Below, piece by piece: positions 47,301 through 58,799 of a stretch of DNA of 64,000 nt. Source of the DNA: Macrostomum hystrix. Its lineage: Eukaryota; Platyhelminthes; Macrostomidae. A program made the translations under genes and the position numbers. The DNA lies in the NCBI GenBank assembly GCA_950097015.1, contig CATNEN010000002.1, positions 2,418,001 through 2,482,000 on the forward strand, read 5' to 3'. Numbering within the stretch: the stretch's first letter is position 1; every line of letters begins with the position of its first letter. The notes beneath the pieces were generated by a model. The model was not told where the DNA came from. It searched no databases and was given only the letters and a program-made list of their open reading frames with translations.

Positions 47301-50300
47301 CATTGGTGAAGAAATGAAACTAAAACAAGTGTCGCCAATGTGTATCTCTAATTCTTACTGAACACAATGATTTTAAAGTAGCGCTGCCCGATGCCCAGCG
47401 AAGGAATCTCGGAAGCATTCTGAGGCCGGACAAAGCAGACAATCTCCTTGTTGTTGAGCGTGTCAGGGATGTCGCTGATTGTCAGAGTGTTGCCCTCCTG
47501 CTTGGCGTAGTGAGGAAGTCCGTTCTGGCCGACTAGATAGAACTCGTACTGGTGCGGGAATGGGATCTCAGAGACTCGACCGCCCCTTCAGAATGGAAAA
47601 AGCAGAACAGCTGATATTGTAGTTGTAAGATGCAGTGAGCAAACAAAAATTTCTTTACCACGCTCGGGTTTAATAAAAGAAATTATATTTTCGATAAGAG
47701 ACTTGTTTCTACGAGTTGATCGAATCTGCAGTATTTGATGGATTCAAAAAACTATCCAGGCAATAAATGTTGCCTAGTCTCTACTAAACTGTCAGTTTTT
47801 CTGAATCATGTCAAGACCACCACTACTCCGCTCCACTTGTTATAAGAGTATATGCAAAATACGAGCTCGTACGTAGCCCTTTTCTAGATACAACTTCATC
47901 CGCCGTTCAAAACGCATATTTAAAATTTAATTCCAATTATGTATAACAAAATAGATAAATAGTAATTGATGTTCTCCCAGCCACCCTAACTCCTCCTAGA
48001 TCATCGTACAACCACGGGCCAATCAGAGCGCGGACTAGCTCTCTTGCTGTTCGGGCATTCTTACTCATCGTATTTAGCGTCGCATCGGATCAGCGCCACT
48101 CCACCGCGGGTCATGTAGAACGTGAGGTAGCTCTTATTGTAGCTGTACCACTTGTAATACTTCATGCGAATGCGGATTTTCGACTGCACTTTCACAAAGT
48201 CGAGCTTTTTTGTGTAGGATGTCACGGCTTTGGTCTCAGGATTCTGTTGTTTAGCTCGGCACTGCCATTGGTAATCGGCGTACCTATCGTAGCTTGGCAC
48301 CCGACAGTAGACAATATTCCACGCTACCTTCATATTTTCGCATTGCTTTATTACTAGAGGCACGTCCGACGCTGTGTATGGGTCATCGTGCACCAGCTCC
48401 AGGTCCGTGCCGTACGGACTTCCAGTCATGTGGCAGTATATGGTCACATTCGGGTCATAGTAGCCGATTCCAGTCGAGCCGAACTGGTCCATCGGAGAGT
48501 AGACAGTGTCGGTCACCGCGAGGCTGTCGTTTTGCACTTTGTACATCATGCCGTAAGTGTCTTTCAGGATGATCTTCAGCTGCAGTGGATCGTCTGAGGA
48601 TCCGAATTTTTACAGACACATTTTTATGAAGGGTTGAGGTAGACTATCAAAACAAAGAATTTCTTATTCAAATGTTAAAAGGCGAGTAAGAAAAAAAAGT
48701 GAAAAAAGTCAGTATATGATATCATACGCACTAAGTAAAAAATCCGTAAATAAACTTACAGTCCATCGACTCGAAGCGCATGGTGATCGACCTGGTTTTG
48801 TATACAAAGTTTTTTTTTGCATAGCAAGTGAAGACCAACTGGTGTACGTCCTTGTCCATAATAAAAGTAATGTTCGCGTAGCTTCGGTTTCCGATCTGAC
48901 CCTCGTCAGCGAACTGTTAAAATAAATTCGGAATGTGTGAAGCTAGTCCAAAGGCCACATTGAATTTTGAGGCTTTCGCAGTGCACCAATGTCTGACAGG
49001 GACAAATGTGGAACAGTAATACAACCTGGAGGGAGTTTGCCTGTGCAAGCATCCGTGTCGACTTATACACAGTCTGTGTGTCTACTACCCGTGGGGGGTT
49101 AGTGGCAGAGCGGTAGCGGTCTAACGCATTTGCCTCACGCACCAAGGTCCCTGAGCTCGATTCCGCGGCGAGGCCACATTCATTTGGGGCGCAGCCGCAG
49201 AGGATGCCCTTGAGGGCCAACCTCCGAGGTACAGTGAGAGTGTACACTGCCTGACGATGAGAAATTCAGGGCGATGTACACACCTGTGTGAGCGTGAGTC
49301 TGCGTACAGTATCTGTGTGCTTGTGTGCTCAGGAGTCAGCGGATTGGGCAGAATTGCCTCCTCGCTTTCTGCAGGAATAGTGTCAATAAATTATATGCTA
49401 TTGCCTGCATCTGCTGCAATTAATATATAATTACTATCGTTTATTTAGCTGATATTATGAATATTCTTACTAGTACTATTGTTATTATTGTTATTAATAT
49501 TTTTACTGGTGGCGAATCGAATGTCGTCAATATTGTACAAAATAATTTCAATACTTCGAGATCCAGAACACTTACAACCACGCCAGGAAGGGTAGTAACA
49601 TTCTTCCCCCAAACATCCCACCAGATCTTGGCTGGCGGCACAGCGTTTTCAACGTAGCAATAGAACGACTGACGCCCGCCATTGATGAAATACCTTTCCG
49701 CAATGATGTATTTCGGTACGGGCGGCTTCTCTGAAGGTGGAAATTGAAACAAAGAGTGCATAGAACAATGACTACATGCAAATTGTTGGTGCCAACCAGT
49801 CCAAAGGCTTGACCGTGACCTCTTCAAGGCTTCAAAACTTGCCCAAGGCCACATATTTTTTTCGTTCGGCTGAAGTTCGAACTCCAAACCTCATAGTAAG
49901 AAATTCGAAGCTCTAACCATTAAGCTACAGCCACTAGCTCTAAAGTTACCCCCAGCTCCTAAGCTTTCTTTCCAATTTAGGCATGGTACCTTCGACTGCA
50001 GTGATGAAGACGTTGTACTCCATGACCTTGGAGAACTGCGCCTCGCGGCCAGGTTGAAAGAAGGTGTGGCAACGGCAATAGTACATGCCAGAGCTGTCGT
50101 GCTTCAAGCCGGTGATGTTCAAATTCGGCTCAGTCTCCGAGTACAATGGAATCATCTTGGGCCGATTGCGTCCGAGCAACTGCCGGGCACTTTTCAGCGG
50201 CTTGTACACCCAGGAATAGCGATGACATGGCAGCCCGTCGTCATCCAGATTGTTGCTGCTAGGCAAGCATGATAAGATGAAGTGTGTCCCCTCAGTAAGA

Positions 50301-53300
50301 TAGACGTTTCTGGTGCCTGCGAGTTTTGGCAAGACTTCAATGTCCGCTTTCTTAGAGTCAAAAGTCGCCGATCTTGTTGACTCTGGCTGGCGCTGGCAGC
50401 TGAATGTGCCCCAGTGCTCCACGCCCAGCGGGTTCAGTACAAGATCGTCGCCATCGCGAGACACTCCAGGCGGTAGCAAGTCTGCCTCAGTCTCGTCCAT
50501 CGAGCTGTAGCGCTGCTTGTTCTGCGCGCCCAGAGGATTCCCCAGCGATACCGCTGACTTTGCGTTGGCCGGCGTGAACTTCCAGTCGATGGGAATGCTG
50601 ACCTTGTTTGGACTGCGGACGATCTTATTGCACTTGAGGCGCACCGCACTGCCCACAGGCTGCTCCACCTTGCTGGTTGGTGACGTCAGTTCCCAGTTAA
50701 AGGGCTGCCCTGTATACGGGAGACAAAAGAAATACTAAATCCAATGAAGGCATGTCTATATTGGCGATATAATCAAGACATGTGAAGTGGGTGCTCAGAT
50801 TTGAAACGGTGAAGTACGAGGACATAATCGCTAAAGAATCATAGTCACGAGGGTCGGGTTTAGGAGCGGAGCAGGGTGCCTTTTTAAGTTGAAAAGACCT
50901 CCGGGTACTGAAGTATTTCAAATACAGAATAAGATCTTTTTCTGCATCTCCAAAGATATGAACAACCAATCACCATGAAAGCACAGAACGCAGGCTAAAA
51001 TTTCTGCGCTTTCTAATGAAACAACTTGCACAATCACAAAACATCGGCATCGTCTAGATATTCAATGATTCTCGTCGGGGTGTATGTTGGCGAAAACCAC
51101 CAACACCTGTACAATTTTTCTGCGAGAAAAGGTTCACCATGTAGCAATGTCGGCTATTATTTTTGACTATACTGTATTGATTATATTGTTGATTTTTTTA
51201 TAACTGAACCAGTTTGGATTCACCATAGAGGCTTTTAAAGAGAAATGTTTGTTGTCCTTGTCGCCAGTGTCTTCGACACGAGATTCGTGCGAATTTATCT
51301 ATAGCTTGAATATTGAGTATATTCATGCATTCAAATTAAACTGTCTAATTAGCACACTTACGTGGCTTAAGAATGATGGGCATTCTTCGACTAACAGTGA
51401 CATTGTTGACCATGTCGCTGACGTGGCATGTCCAATAGCCGGTGTCATTGTCATTATTCATGTCGTGGACGACTGTGCCCGTAAAATTGGCGCCGTTGGC
51501 CTGCTGCTTGATGGCTTCGAAGCGCTCCGAAAGACGCCCAGTAGGGAACGGGAGCCGTGTCAACGTGGCCCTGAACTGGGCTGGTCGCGACGGCTGCATT
51601 GTGGAGTGGACGGTTGTGAGTTATTGTCAAGTTTCTCAAGTTTTAATGTCACTTAGAGAAGAGCGACGAACCTCCTTGGGCACAACTGAGCACTTTAGAG
51701 TGGTGGTGTCGGGGTCCTTGGGATCGCTTCGCAGCACCAACCTCTTCACCGAGCTGCTTTGCACCGTCAGGTTAGAAAATGCCACTGCGGACCCGGATCG
51801 TCTGTTGAAGCCTTCGCATCTGTACCGACCACTGTCTGACGGGCTGGCGTCCTTGATCACAAGGCGGGTCGACTTCTCATCGCGCACCTGGTAGATTCGG
51901 GACGTATCTGCCAAACGACGTCCATCAGAGTCCTGCCACTCCAGCAGCCAGGCGGTGCCGTTGTAGCCGGGTTTTTGTCGCCTGACCAGGCAAGTCAGCA
52001 CCACTGTACGACCGGACGGCACATTCAGGGTCTCTGGCTCCACGGTTGGAACCACGTCTGTGAATGCATCGGCCACGGAGTTGACAGTTATGGTACACAA
52101 CGTGCTGATCCCTGGATCTTACACACAGTAAAATATCCTTAGATATGAACTGCTTTGAATCTGGCTCACTTTATACAGCTTTTAAAACTTTGGATTTACA
52201 CTGGACTTGTAAATTTTGTGAACCAACTATTTTTTTCTTGTCTGAGAAGTAGCGTAGTCATGCAGAGAAGAAGTGCACTTGATATCGCTAATATAAATGC
52301 GCTAGTACACTTAGCATATTGAACTCGGCCATTCGATTTGAATGGCAATAATTAGGTCAAATGGAAACAAAGCTATTGGATAGCTTACACTCTTTACAAT
52401 CGGGTCGCTGTCCTCTTGGTCGGCCCACAATCTTGTCTGCATAGCCTTCCTCGCAGCTGAAATCATTGAACAAGGAGAGCAAGCAGTACATGTACCATGC
52501 ATGAATGAATGCTTGTTTCCCATGTAGAACTTTCGCTTTTCGAATGTGAAATCTTATCTAACCACAACTCGGCAAGCGCCAATTAGACTCTGCTGAGTAT
52601 TTTTACTTGATTTTCCTCAATTATTCTGTCTGAATTGAACTGTTTTTTGGTCTTACGTGTCACAACCCGGAGAGTTCCTGTAGCCTTCTAGGCAGGGAAC
52701 ACACTTCCACCTGTTCACAGTTGAGTTGTAATCCACAATCTTGTGGAAATCTCCGGTTGTCTTGCAGTCCTGACGATAAAATTGTTAAGTCTTGATGTAG
52801 AACATTTGCATTACAGTTTGCTAGCAAACCATTTGGTGATATCAGCTCTGAACTCTGCTTTCACTGTTTAGTTACATCGGTCTAGTTTGCAATCCACATG
52901 CTCTTCGCTCGTGACTACTTGTTGCTTAAATAAATTCATGTTACCCTACAATTTCAGCTGCGGAGGTACAGATTTCAAGAGCCAACTTGTTTCTTGTGTC
53001 GCAGGTTCACATGTCTTATTGAATGCTCAACAATATCTAGTTGCTATCGGCGGCTTTGGCCCAGAGGTCACAGCTGCTGTTAAAACCTAAAAAAATGCGC
53101 CCAGCATCTTAGGAGGCCCTGGGAAGTGGGCGGCATTGCTACAAGCGCTGGTAGTGATGCAGCAGCCCACGATCTCAATGAATGGAGTGGATGAAGGCAA
53201 TGATGCCGACTTGCAAAGATGCAGAAATGCAAACGTGACCCCTGGTACGGGTTATGTCTTTACTAAAAATACATGTAAAAACTGCTTCGATCCTAGATTT

Positions 53301-56233
53301 GCTTGCTGAACCCTTCAAAATTCAAGGTCTCTCTTGTCACGTGTCCCGTCCTATGCGAATCATTTGCTTTCTCAGCGAATCACCTTGTAATTCGCATCTT
53401 TATCAGTTGTAAAACTGCTCCAAAGTGATTTAGGTGCTGGACCGAAGCCTTGCATGTTCCGAGGTTCAATTGCAAATAGCTACTTCTCGGACAAAAATTG
53501 TGAATTTCCCCTGTCCCTCGGCTCCGAAGATTCGCGCAACGCTAACGTCAACTGTGACCTTGAAAGGGCACCAGTGGCGGCGCATGGGGGGGCGGGGGGG
53601 CGGGCTGCCCCCGGGTGACCACCCCTCACCACCCTCAGGGGGTGACCACCCACTTAAAAAAATTGGTACTTTACCATATTTTTTCAAAAGTGTGGTCACC
53701 CCATGGGGCATGGGGGTGGTCACCTGAGACCTCAGGGGGGTGACCACCCAACCACCGCCCCCCCCAGCTGGAGGTCCTGCGCCGCCACTGAAGGGCACCC
53801 GTCTGCTGGTTTTTGGCCTTACCTCACAGAAAGCGCCCTGGTAGGGATTAGGGCAAACAGTGCAGCGCTCTACGGGAGCTGGTTCAGCACCCGAGCTGGT
53901 GTTGGTACTTGACTGGTACGTGACGTTCAGAATGCGCAAGTTCATCTGGCCCTGGAATTGGTAGATCCGGAAGAAAATTCCACGCAGATCAGCGAGGGCG
54001 GTCATCACGTCCATTCTAGTGACGGCCGAACCGTCCATGGCACGCAGGTTCTGCTCGTCGAGTGTCACGGAGAAGCGAGTCTCTGGGGCGCGGTTGGTGG
54101 TTCTGTCCCAAAGCACCAAGGTCTGGCCTCTCCAGCCCTGTTAGTTGGATGAATAAAATTGCATTTGAATGAAAATAACAGATGCCATTGTAGTGCAAAG
54201 CACTCTGTCTTTTTCGACAGAGTATGACAGCAAATGACAGTCAATCTTAATCTCAAGCACTCGCTGCTACGAACGTCTTCTATTCTGCTCAGCAGCTTTT
54301 TCACTTTTCATAACGGCCCCCTGTCAATTTAGCATAGACGCTGTCGCCGTACCTTGATGCCGAAGATTGGGAACGCCGTATCGGCCGTCAGCGCTGTGTC
54401 CATGCGCACGTTGACTCGCACGGTGAAGCTCAATTTGCCGCCGTAGGCTGCCAGCTGAAAATGAAAGTTCACACGATTTCTTTTATTTTACATCACGAAC
54501 TTGGATTCAGAGTGTCCCAGACTGTTGTCTAGCCGTACCCGCTTGCCAGAAAAGCTCGTCAAGAACACGTAGGACTCGTCATCGTCTCGCAAAGCTGACG
54601 AGTCGTCTCCAGTTGGGGCCACGGCTATCTCCGCTCCGGACTGTACTGTGAGCTTTGCACGCGAAGTAGCGTCCTCGTACACTCCGTACAGGCCCCAGCC
54701 CATCAAACGCACCGCGGATGCTTCCACTGGTACTCGCTTCTGCAGTCGTGTGTCAAATGAAACCATGTACAGTTGATAAGCATGTTGAGACAAATTTATT
54801 AACCTATTCTAAACTGATGAGAGACTTTTCTGTACCTCTTCGAAGTAAAGGCCGGCATTTTCGCAAGCATTCGATCGGTCGGAGCAGAAGCAGGGCACAC
54901 ATCCATCCGGGTGGTCCCGCCTGAGACTGTGGAAGCCCGGCTTGCACTTGTCACAGTTTTCACCTTCAACGTTCGCCTGAATTCGAAAGATGAAACAATT
55001 TCCTATCAGTTTTTTTCGTTGCACTTTATGCTCATGTGGCTTTGTACTTTTAGTATTTTCTTTAGGATGAAACAAAATCTGCAGTCAGCTGCTCACCTTG
55101 CAATTGCAGACGTTGTTCTGGCAAATGCCGCCGATGTTGCAGGTCTTCTTGCAGTCGATGCCAGTGGTGACTAAATTCAGTTATCAAATTGTTGCTCAAA
55201 CTTTTCTCAGTGCTTGCCAAGAGCCAGCTAGTCTTTAATAATTATACTAAAAATGAAATGCCTGCTTGCTTGCTGCAATCGAGTAACTCCGGAAGGGATT
55301 TACCGACTTTTATAACTCCTTGACTAAAATATGGCCATACGCTTCTATAGAGCATTGGTTCTCTGATGCTGGGGCGCATTGGTTCTCTGCTGCTGGGGGA
55401 GATTAGGGTTTTTCTGCCTAGGTTGCCAGCCCTTAGGTGATTATGTTTGGGGCCAACAGGTGGGCGGCGTATCAGCTTATTAGGAGGACAGGTTCAATTT
55501 GCATTAGAGGATTGTACAAATCCTGATATTCTGCCTGTGCTCCCCTGAGGGATTTTACTAAACTATGAGTTATACTCAGACCAAGTAACCTATTGCTGAG
55601 CCACTTAACACATATCCTAGTAAGCTACTTTCTATTTTGTAGAAACAAAAACTGTCTCCATTTCACGGTGGGCTCTTGAAAGGGCCTATTGTTTAATGGG
55701 TGTAATCCACCAGCCCACCTTTTCTCTCGCTGCTCTCTCTAAACAAGTCCACACATTGGTTTCTTGTCTTTCCACATTCATCATTTCGTGTCCACCTACT
55801 TCCTTTTAAATAACTAGCCGCTCATTGACCATTAGCTTCTTGTATCAAAACACTAGAAGTTACTCATTAGACTATAAAATAATGATTGAAGGATTTCTAA
55901 TTATAGCTCGTAGACAGCACATCTAAGCTTTGATATTGGATTAAAAAGGTATGTGCAAGAAATCCCTTAAAACTGTATCTCATAAAAAAAACTCACGGGT
56001 TTTCTTAGGATCCGAGTATCTCCTTGTGCTAGACAGTGTCGGTCCGACGGTCACGTCTGAAAATTGAAGACAAAAAAACTTGCCAGTAAAGTAATCGGAA
56101 GCTACTGTGAATAACAACAGAACGTACTAATCTGAATGGGGTCGATGACTTCCAGATCCTGGGCGTTGGCGCTCATTGGCGACAGCAGAAGGCCAAGGAA
56201 TAGGCAGGCCAGGACAACTGCTGGCTGGCCCAT
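44395..56233 (-). CDS. Secreted perlecan-like protein (laminin EGF, laminin IV, ~9 Ig), 21 exons
   Basis: Exons in order: 56233-56128, 56056-55997, 55170-55097, 54976-54836, 54739-54497, 54454-54353, 54137-53823, 52769-52657, 52456-52389, 52117-51672, 51593-51362, 50709-49990, 49730-49576, 48913-48760, 48593-48065, 47585-47359, 46861-46671, 46585-46360, 45705-45468, 45376-45366, 44528-44395. Every junction is GT-AG and phases agree throughout, giving 1494 codons plus stop. Residues 1-24 are a signal peptide. A laminin-type EGF (GENCDKCKPGF) leads to a laminin IV/B domain (~128-347, with YGGKLSFTVR and MDVMTALADLRG), more Cys-rich EGF-like sequence, then about nine Ig domains (for example DSGRYRC, DTGYWTC, DSSGMYYC, YGTYVCSAEN). 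This order recalls perlecan/UNC-52 domains III-IV. LDLa and LamG modules are absent, so it is a short relative. Likely role: basement-membrane component or matrix receptor ligand. Confidence 0.88.
45128..45240 (-). repeat. tRNA-derived SINE family A, copy 3
   Basis: Minus strand reads as the family A head (anticodon-side GACTTGAAGGTCGGAAGTTCG, then ATTCTCGACTCCAATAGTG and AACAATTTGTGT). Box B has decayed. It lies in the last intron of the perlecan-like gene. Confidence 0.75.
45366..45376 (-). CDS. 11-nt microexon (exon 20) of the perlecan-like gene
   Basis: ACTACCAAAAG sits between TTTCAG and GTAAGG. With it, exon 19 (ending in two bases, AA) and exon 21 join in frame to give YKLPKENIGRDNAYGTYVC, a normal Ig strand F. 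Skipping it would shift the frame. Confidence 0.75.
45885..46135 (-). repeat. tRNA-derived SINE family B, copy 2
   Basis: Minus strand: GAGTGGCAGAGCGGTCTCAG head, GAACTCGCGGCATGCCC, CTTGGGGGGCAGCTGCAG, then a tail TGTGTGCTCAGGAGTCAGGG. It aligns in order with copy 3 at 49085. It lies in the intron between exons 18 and 19. Confidence 0.75.
47045..47325 (-). repeat. tRNA-derived SINE family B, copy 4
   Basis: Minus strand: CCAATGTCCCTGAGCTCGAT, ATGCCCTTGAGAGCC, GAGAGTGTACACTGCCTGA and TGAAGTCAGCGAAATG match copy 3 in order. It lies between exons 16 and 17. Confidence 0.75.
49085..49400 (+). repeat. tRNA-derived SINE family B, copy 3 (best preserved)
   Basis: Head with box A-like AGTGGCAGAGCGGTAGCGG and box B-like GAGCTCGATTCC, then CATTTGGGGCGCAGCC, GATGCCCTTGAGGGCC, GTGTACACTGCCTGAC and a tail GCTCAGGAGTCAGCGGATTG. 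It lies antisense in the intron between exons 13 and 14 of the perlecan-like gene. Confidence 0.8.
49795..49940 (-). repeat. tRNA-derived SINE family A, copy 4
   Basis: Minus strand begins GTGGCTGTAGCTTAATGG with TTAGAGC and box B-like GGAGTTCGAAC, then a body with GTGGCCTTGGGCAAG. It lies between exons 12 and 13. Confidence 0.75.
50905..51175 (+). repeat. Dispersed repeat C, copy 3
   Basis: TATTTCAAATACAG, TTTTTCTGCATCTCC, ACCAATCACCATGAAAGC, GGCTAAAATTTCTGCGC, AAAACATCGGCATCGTCTAG and GATTCTCGTCGGGGTG occur in the same order as copies 1 and 2. It is intronic, between exons 11 and 12 of the perlecan-like gene. Confidence 0.6.
53572..53790. mobile_element. Non-autonomous hAT-type MITE, 219 bp, with 8-bp target duplication
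   Basis: Terminal inverted repeats CAGTGGCGGCGCA... and ...TGCGCCGCCACTG are flanked on both sides by AAGGGCAC (53564-53571 and 53791-53798). An 8-bp target duplication and CAGTGGCGG-type ends are typical of hAT elements. The interior is GC-rich, built from GGTGACCACCC motifs in both orientations, and encodes no transposase. It sits 32 bp inside intron 7 of the perlecan-like gene. Confidence 0.85.
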
Positions 56234-56343
56234 GGCTTTGCGCTGCTGGTCGAAAATAATTTCTAATTAATGTCTAACAAATCCTCAAAGATTGAAGATG
56301 CAAATGTAGAACACCGGCGCCTAGATTTCTGCTGCAAGTGTCC

Positions 56344-56356
56344 ATATTTATAGCAA
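56344..56356 (-). promoter_or_regulatory. TATA box of the perlecan-like gene
   Basis: GCTATAAATATGG on the minus strand, ~110 bp upstream of the ATG at 56233. Confidence 0.6.
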
Positions 56357-56359
56357 CGG

Positions 56360-57140
56360 GTCTTTTAGTGGACCCGTTCACACTGCTCAGGTGGAGAGCG
56401 AGGCGACAACCAATAGAGTGAGGGCTTCGCTGGTCGCTATTGGCTGGAGCTAAGGCATGCGCATCAGGAATATCTGGAGTCGAGACCTTGAGTCGAGGTC
56501 AGCGCCCCGTACAGTTTTAGCCCATTTGTGAAAATGGATTAAAAACTAAGCATCTAAAGTACATTACTGAACTGAAGATGCACTGAAATCGAGGAAAATA
56601 TGTGAAACTCTTTATCATGCAAGAGCTGATCAGGTAAATCTTCGATGCAAGTACAATTAACCCCGCCACCTTGAGCCGATGCGACACGCGAGCCAAAGCA
56701 CGGCACGCGGGTATATAAAAACCCACACCGCTTAAGGGGTGGATGAGTAAGCAGCGAGAGAAAAGGGGTGGGTGGACAACACCCATTACACAACAGGCCC
56801 TTACAATAGCCCGCCGTGTCATGGAGACAATAAGGAACTTTATCGTAATACTGCGCGTTAAAACGTGTGCAAGAGTACGATATTACATATTCAAATACCC
56901 TCATCTTCTAACTAATTAATCCATCATAAGGCCATGAATAATTTATTTTGTTGACATAAATTGGAGCCTCAATTAAACAAACTTTATACCACTTTCTAAG
57001 GCTCTCAGTCGTATTGCGGGTCCTTTTTACTTGAAATCCGAACAGTTGCGGGATTTATTAGAAACAGTTTGGACCATAGACAATAAAACACTTAAAGCAA
57101 AACTGACAACAGACAGATCGGAATGAAATCGTCAGAGTGC
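56360..57140. other. Intergenic region upstream of the perlecan-like gene
   Basis: No gene recognised. A second TATATAAAAA-like motif lies at ~56711 within GC-richer sequence. Minus-strand open frames near 56517-56904 show no domain. The right end is the 3' flank of the recombinase pseudogene, with an AATAAA on the minus strand near 57055. Confidence 0.45.
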
Positions 57141-57164
57141 AAAGCAGCGTAGGAAATTGTTCTT

Positions 57165-58256
57165 CTAATTATGAATGGTGACTGTGCAGTCTTTGAAATT
57201 GAAGTCCATGGTTTGGCCAGTCCGTTTTGTGATAGTAGCCATCTGCTTCCCGTCGATGATGGCACTGAAATGCTGGATTTGAATGTCGCAAGTCCTCTTG
57301 TAGTTACGCAACGCACTGAAACTCCGATGCCCAGTTCTTTCCATAATCAGCTGTTCGTCAACATTGGCTTGATACGCCGAGTGGAGCACGTCGCACGGAG
57401 CCAATGGTTAGTGAAACGTCCTTCAATGCCAGCGTCTTTGCACATCTCGGCCATGAACTTCGAAAACGTGTTTTTACCAACGGGGCGGTTGCAAAACCAA
57501 CAACCTACCTGGGTTCGCACAGGACTGCAAGTAGAAGCGTTTCGCTCCAACCGGACGCTTGTTCATATAGTCCTCAAATAGCCGAACATGGCACCTGCCA
57601 GGATCAGTGGATTCGAAGTGCACTACTTCCTTCGGCTTCACTCGACCTGCGAGGCCTCCATTGTTGGTCTTGGAATGTACTTCCTTGTACACCAGGCACT
57701 TGTTGCCGCTTCGAATCTCAACTGACAACTGATCAGTAGTAAGACCAGCGTGTTCTTCACCATCTCGAAGGGCAAAATGGAGCCCATTTAAATAAAAGAG
57801 AGTTCTCACCAACTTCTTCGGTGTGTCATCACTGAGCACGGTATCCTACAGCTTCTCCTCATCAGTCGTACTGATCACGTACCGAAAGAAGTCGACGCGT
57901 CGCACGTCCGAGACAGTCTGCTCCAATCCACCGATCAGAGATACGAGTGTACCGGCAGGATATTTTGAGCCGTCCGTACGAGTGACTTTGTGTATGCACC
58001 TTGACAGCAGAGAATTGATTTCGGAGTCGTTCATGTCTTGCAGAGGCACAGTGCATTCGATGCCAGACTCTTGAAGCCATCGATTGAACGCTTGAACGGC
58101 CCACTTGTTGCTTTTTAGAGTGTTTTGAGCCTTCGTGCTCCGATTAAGATTGCGAATTTCATCCAATGCTGCCTCAGAATTGCCTCGGACTTTTCGAAGT
58201 TGCTGGAGAGCATACGGGTCGCGGCAATCCAACCCTTCACGTTGTATTTCTTCCAA
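57165..58256 (-). pseudogene. Crypton-type tyrosine recombinase, broken
   Basis: Read from 58256 leftwards, a helical core-binding region (RWLQESGIECTVPLQ, YPAGTLVSLIGGLEQ) is followed after an in-frame TAG at ~57846 by the catalytic-domain start (LFYLNGLHFALRDGEEHAGL, then KTNNGGLAGRVKPKEVVHF). The frame shifts near 57500-57550 (CWFCNRPVGKNTFSKFMAE, FTNHWLRAT) and again near 57375 (NVDEQLIMERTGHRS...NYKRTCD). The Arg, His-x-x-Arg and His/Tyr motifs of tyrosine recombinases are recognisable in pieces. The nearest family is the Crypton group and its domesticated relatives (ZMYM/QRICH1/KIAA1958 type). One stop and at least two shifts mean this copy is inactive. Confidence 0.8.
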
Positions 58257-58499
58257 ATCTACTGCCGAAAGGCGATCTGTCGTTACATATGCCTATGCCT
58301 TTAAATGTCATGGTTTAATAACAGAACTTAGCTTTATGTTCATAAACAATTAATAAATTGTGATGACCACGTCAGTTTTTTATTGAGCCTATTTCTTGTG
58401 TTGTTTTACTTATTTGTGTGGATAAAATGAAAACTTTGAGGAATTCTATTCTTGTCCAAAGGATGGAGAATTGGGGAAAACGTCATTATTGGGGATAGT

Positions 58500-58790
58500 T
58501 ACGATACTAGCAACTATGGGGAGCTTTCGGGTAGACTATGGGGAGCTTCTGGGGAGCTTATGGGTAGACTATGGGGAGCTTCTGGGGAGCTTATGGGTAG
58601 ACTATGGGGAGCTTCTGGGGAGCTTATGGGTAGACTATGGGGAGCTTCTGGGGAGCTTCTGGGGAGACTATGGGGAGCTTCTGGGGAGCTTATGGGTAGA
58701 CTATGGGGAGCTTCTGGGGAGCTTATGGGGAGACTATGGGGAGCTTCTGGGGAGCTTATGGGGAGACTATGGGGAGCTTGTAGCCGCATA
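58500..58790. repeat. Minisatellite, 33-bp unit made of three 11-bp subunits
   Basis: Units built from TATGGGGAGCT, TCTGGGGAGCT and TATGGGTAGAC. The period is a multiple of three, so both strands show open frames. Confidence 0.9.
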
Positions 58791-58799
58791 GATAAATCT

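Noticed and set aside
53466-54119. 217-codon minus-strand frame running through exon 7 into the intron
   Set aside because: The part beyond 53823 is intron plus the hAT MITE; the real exon ends at the GTAAGG donor.
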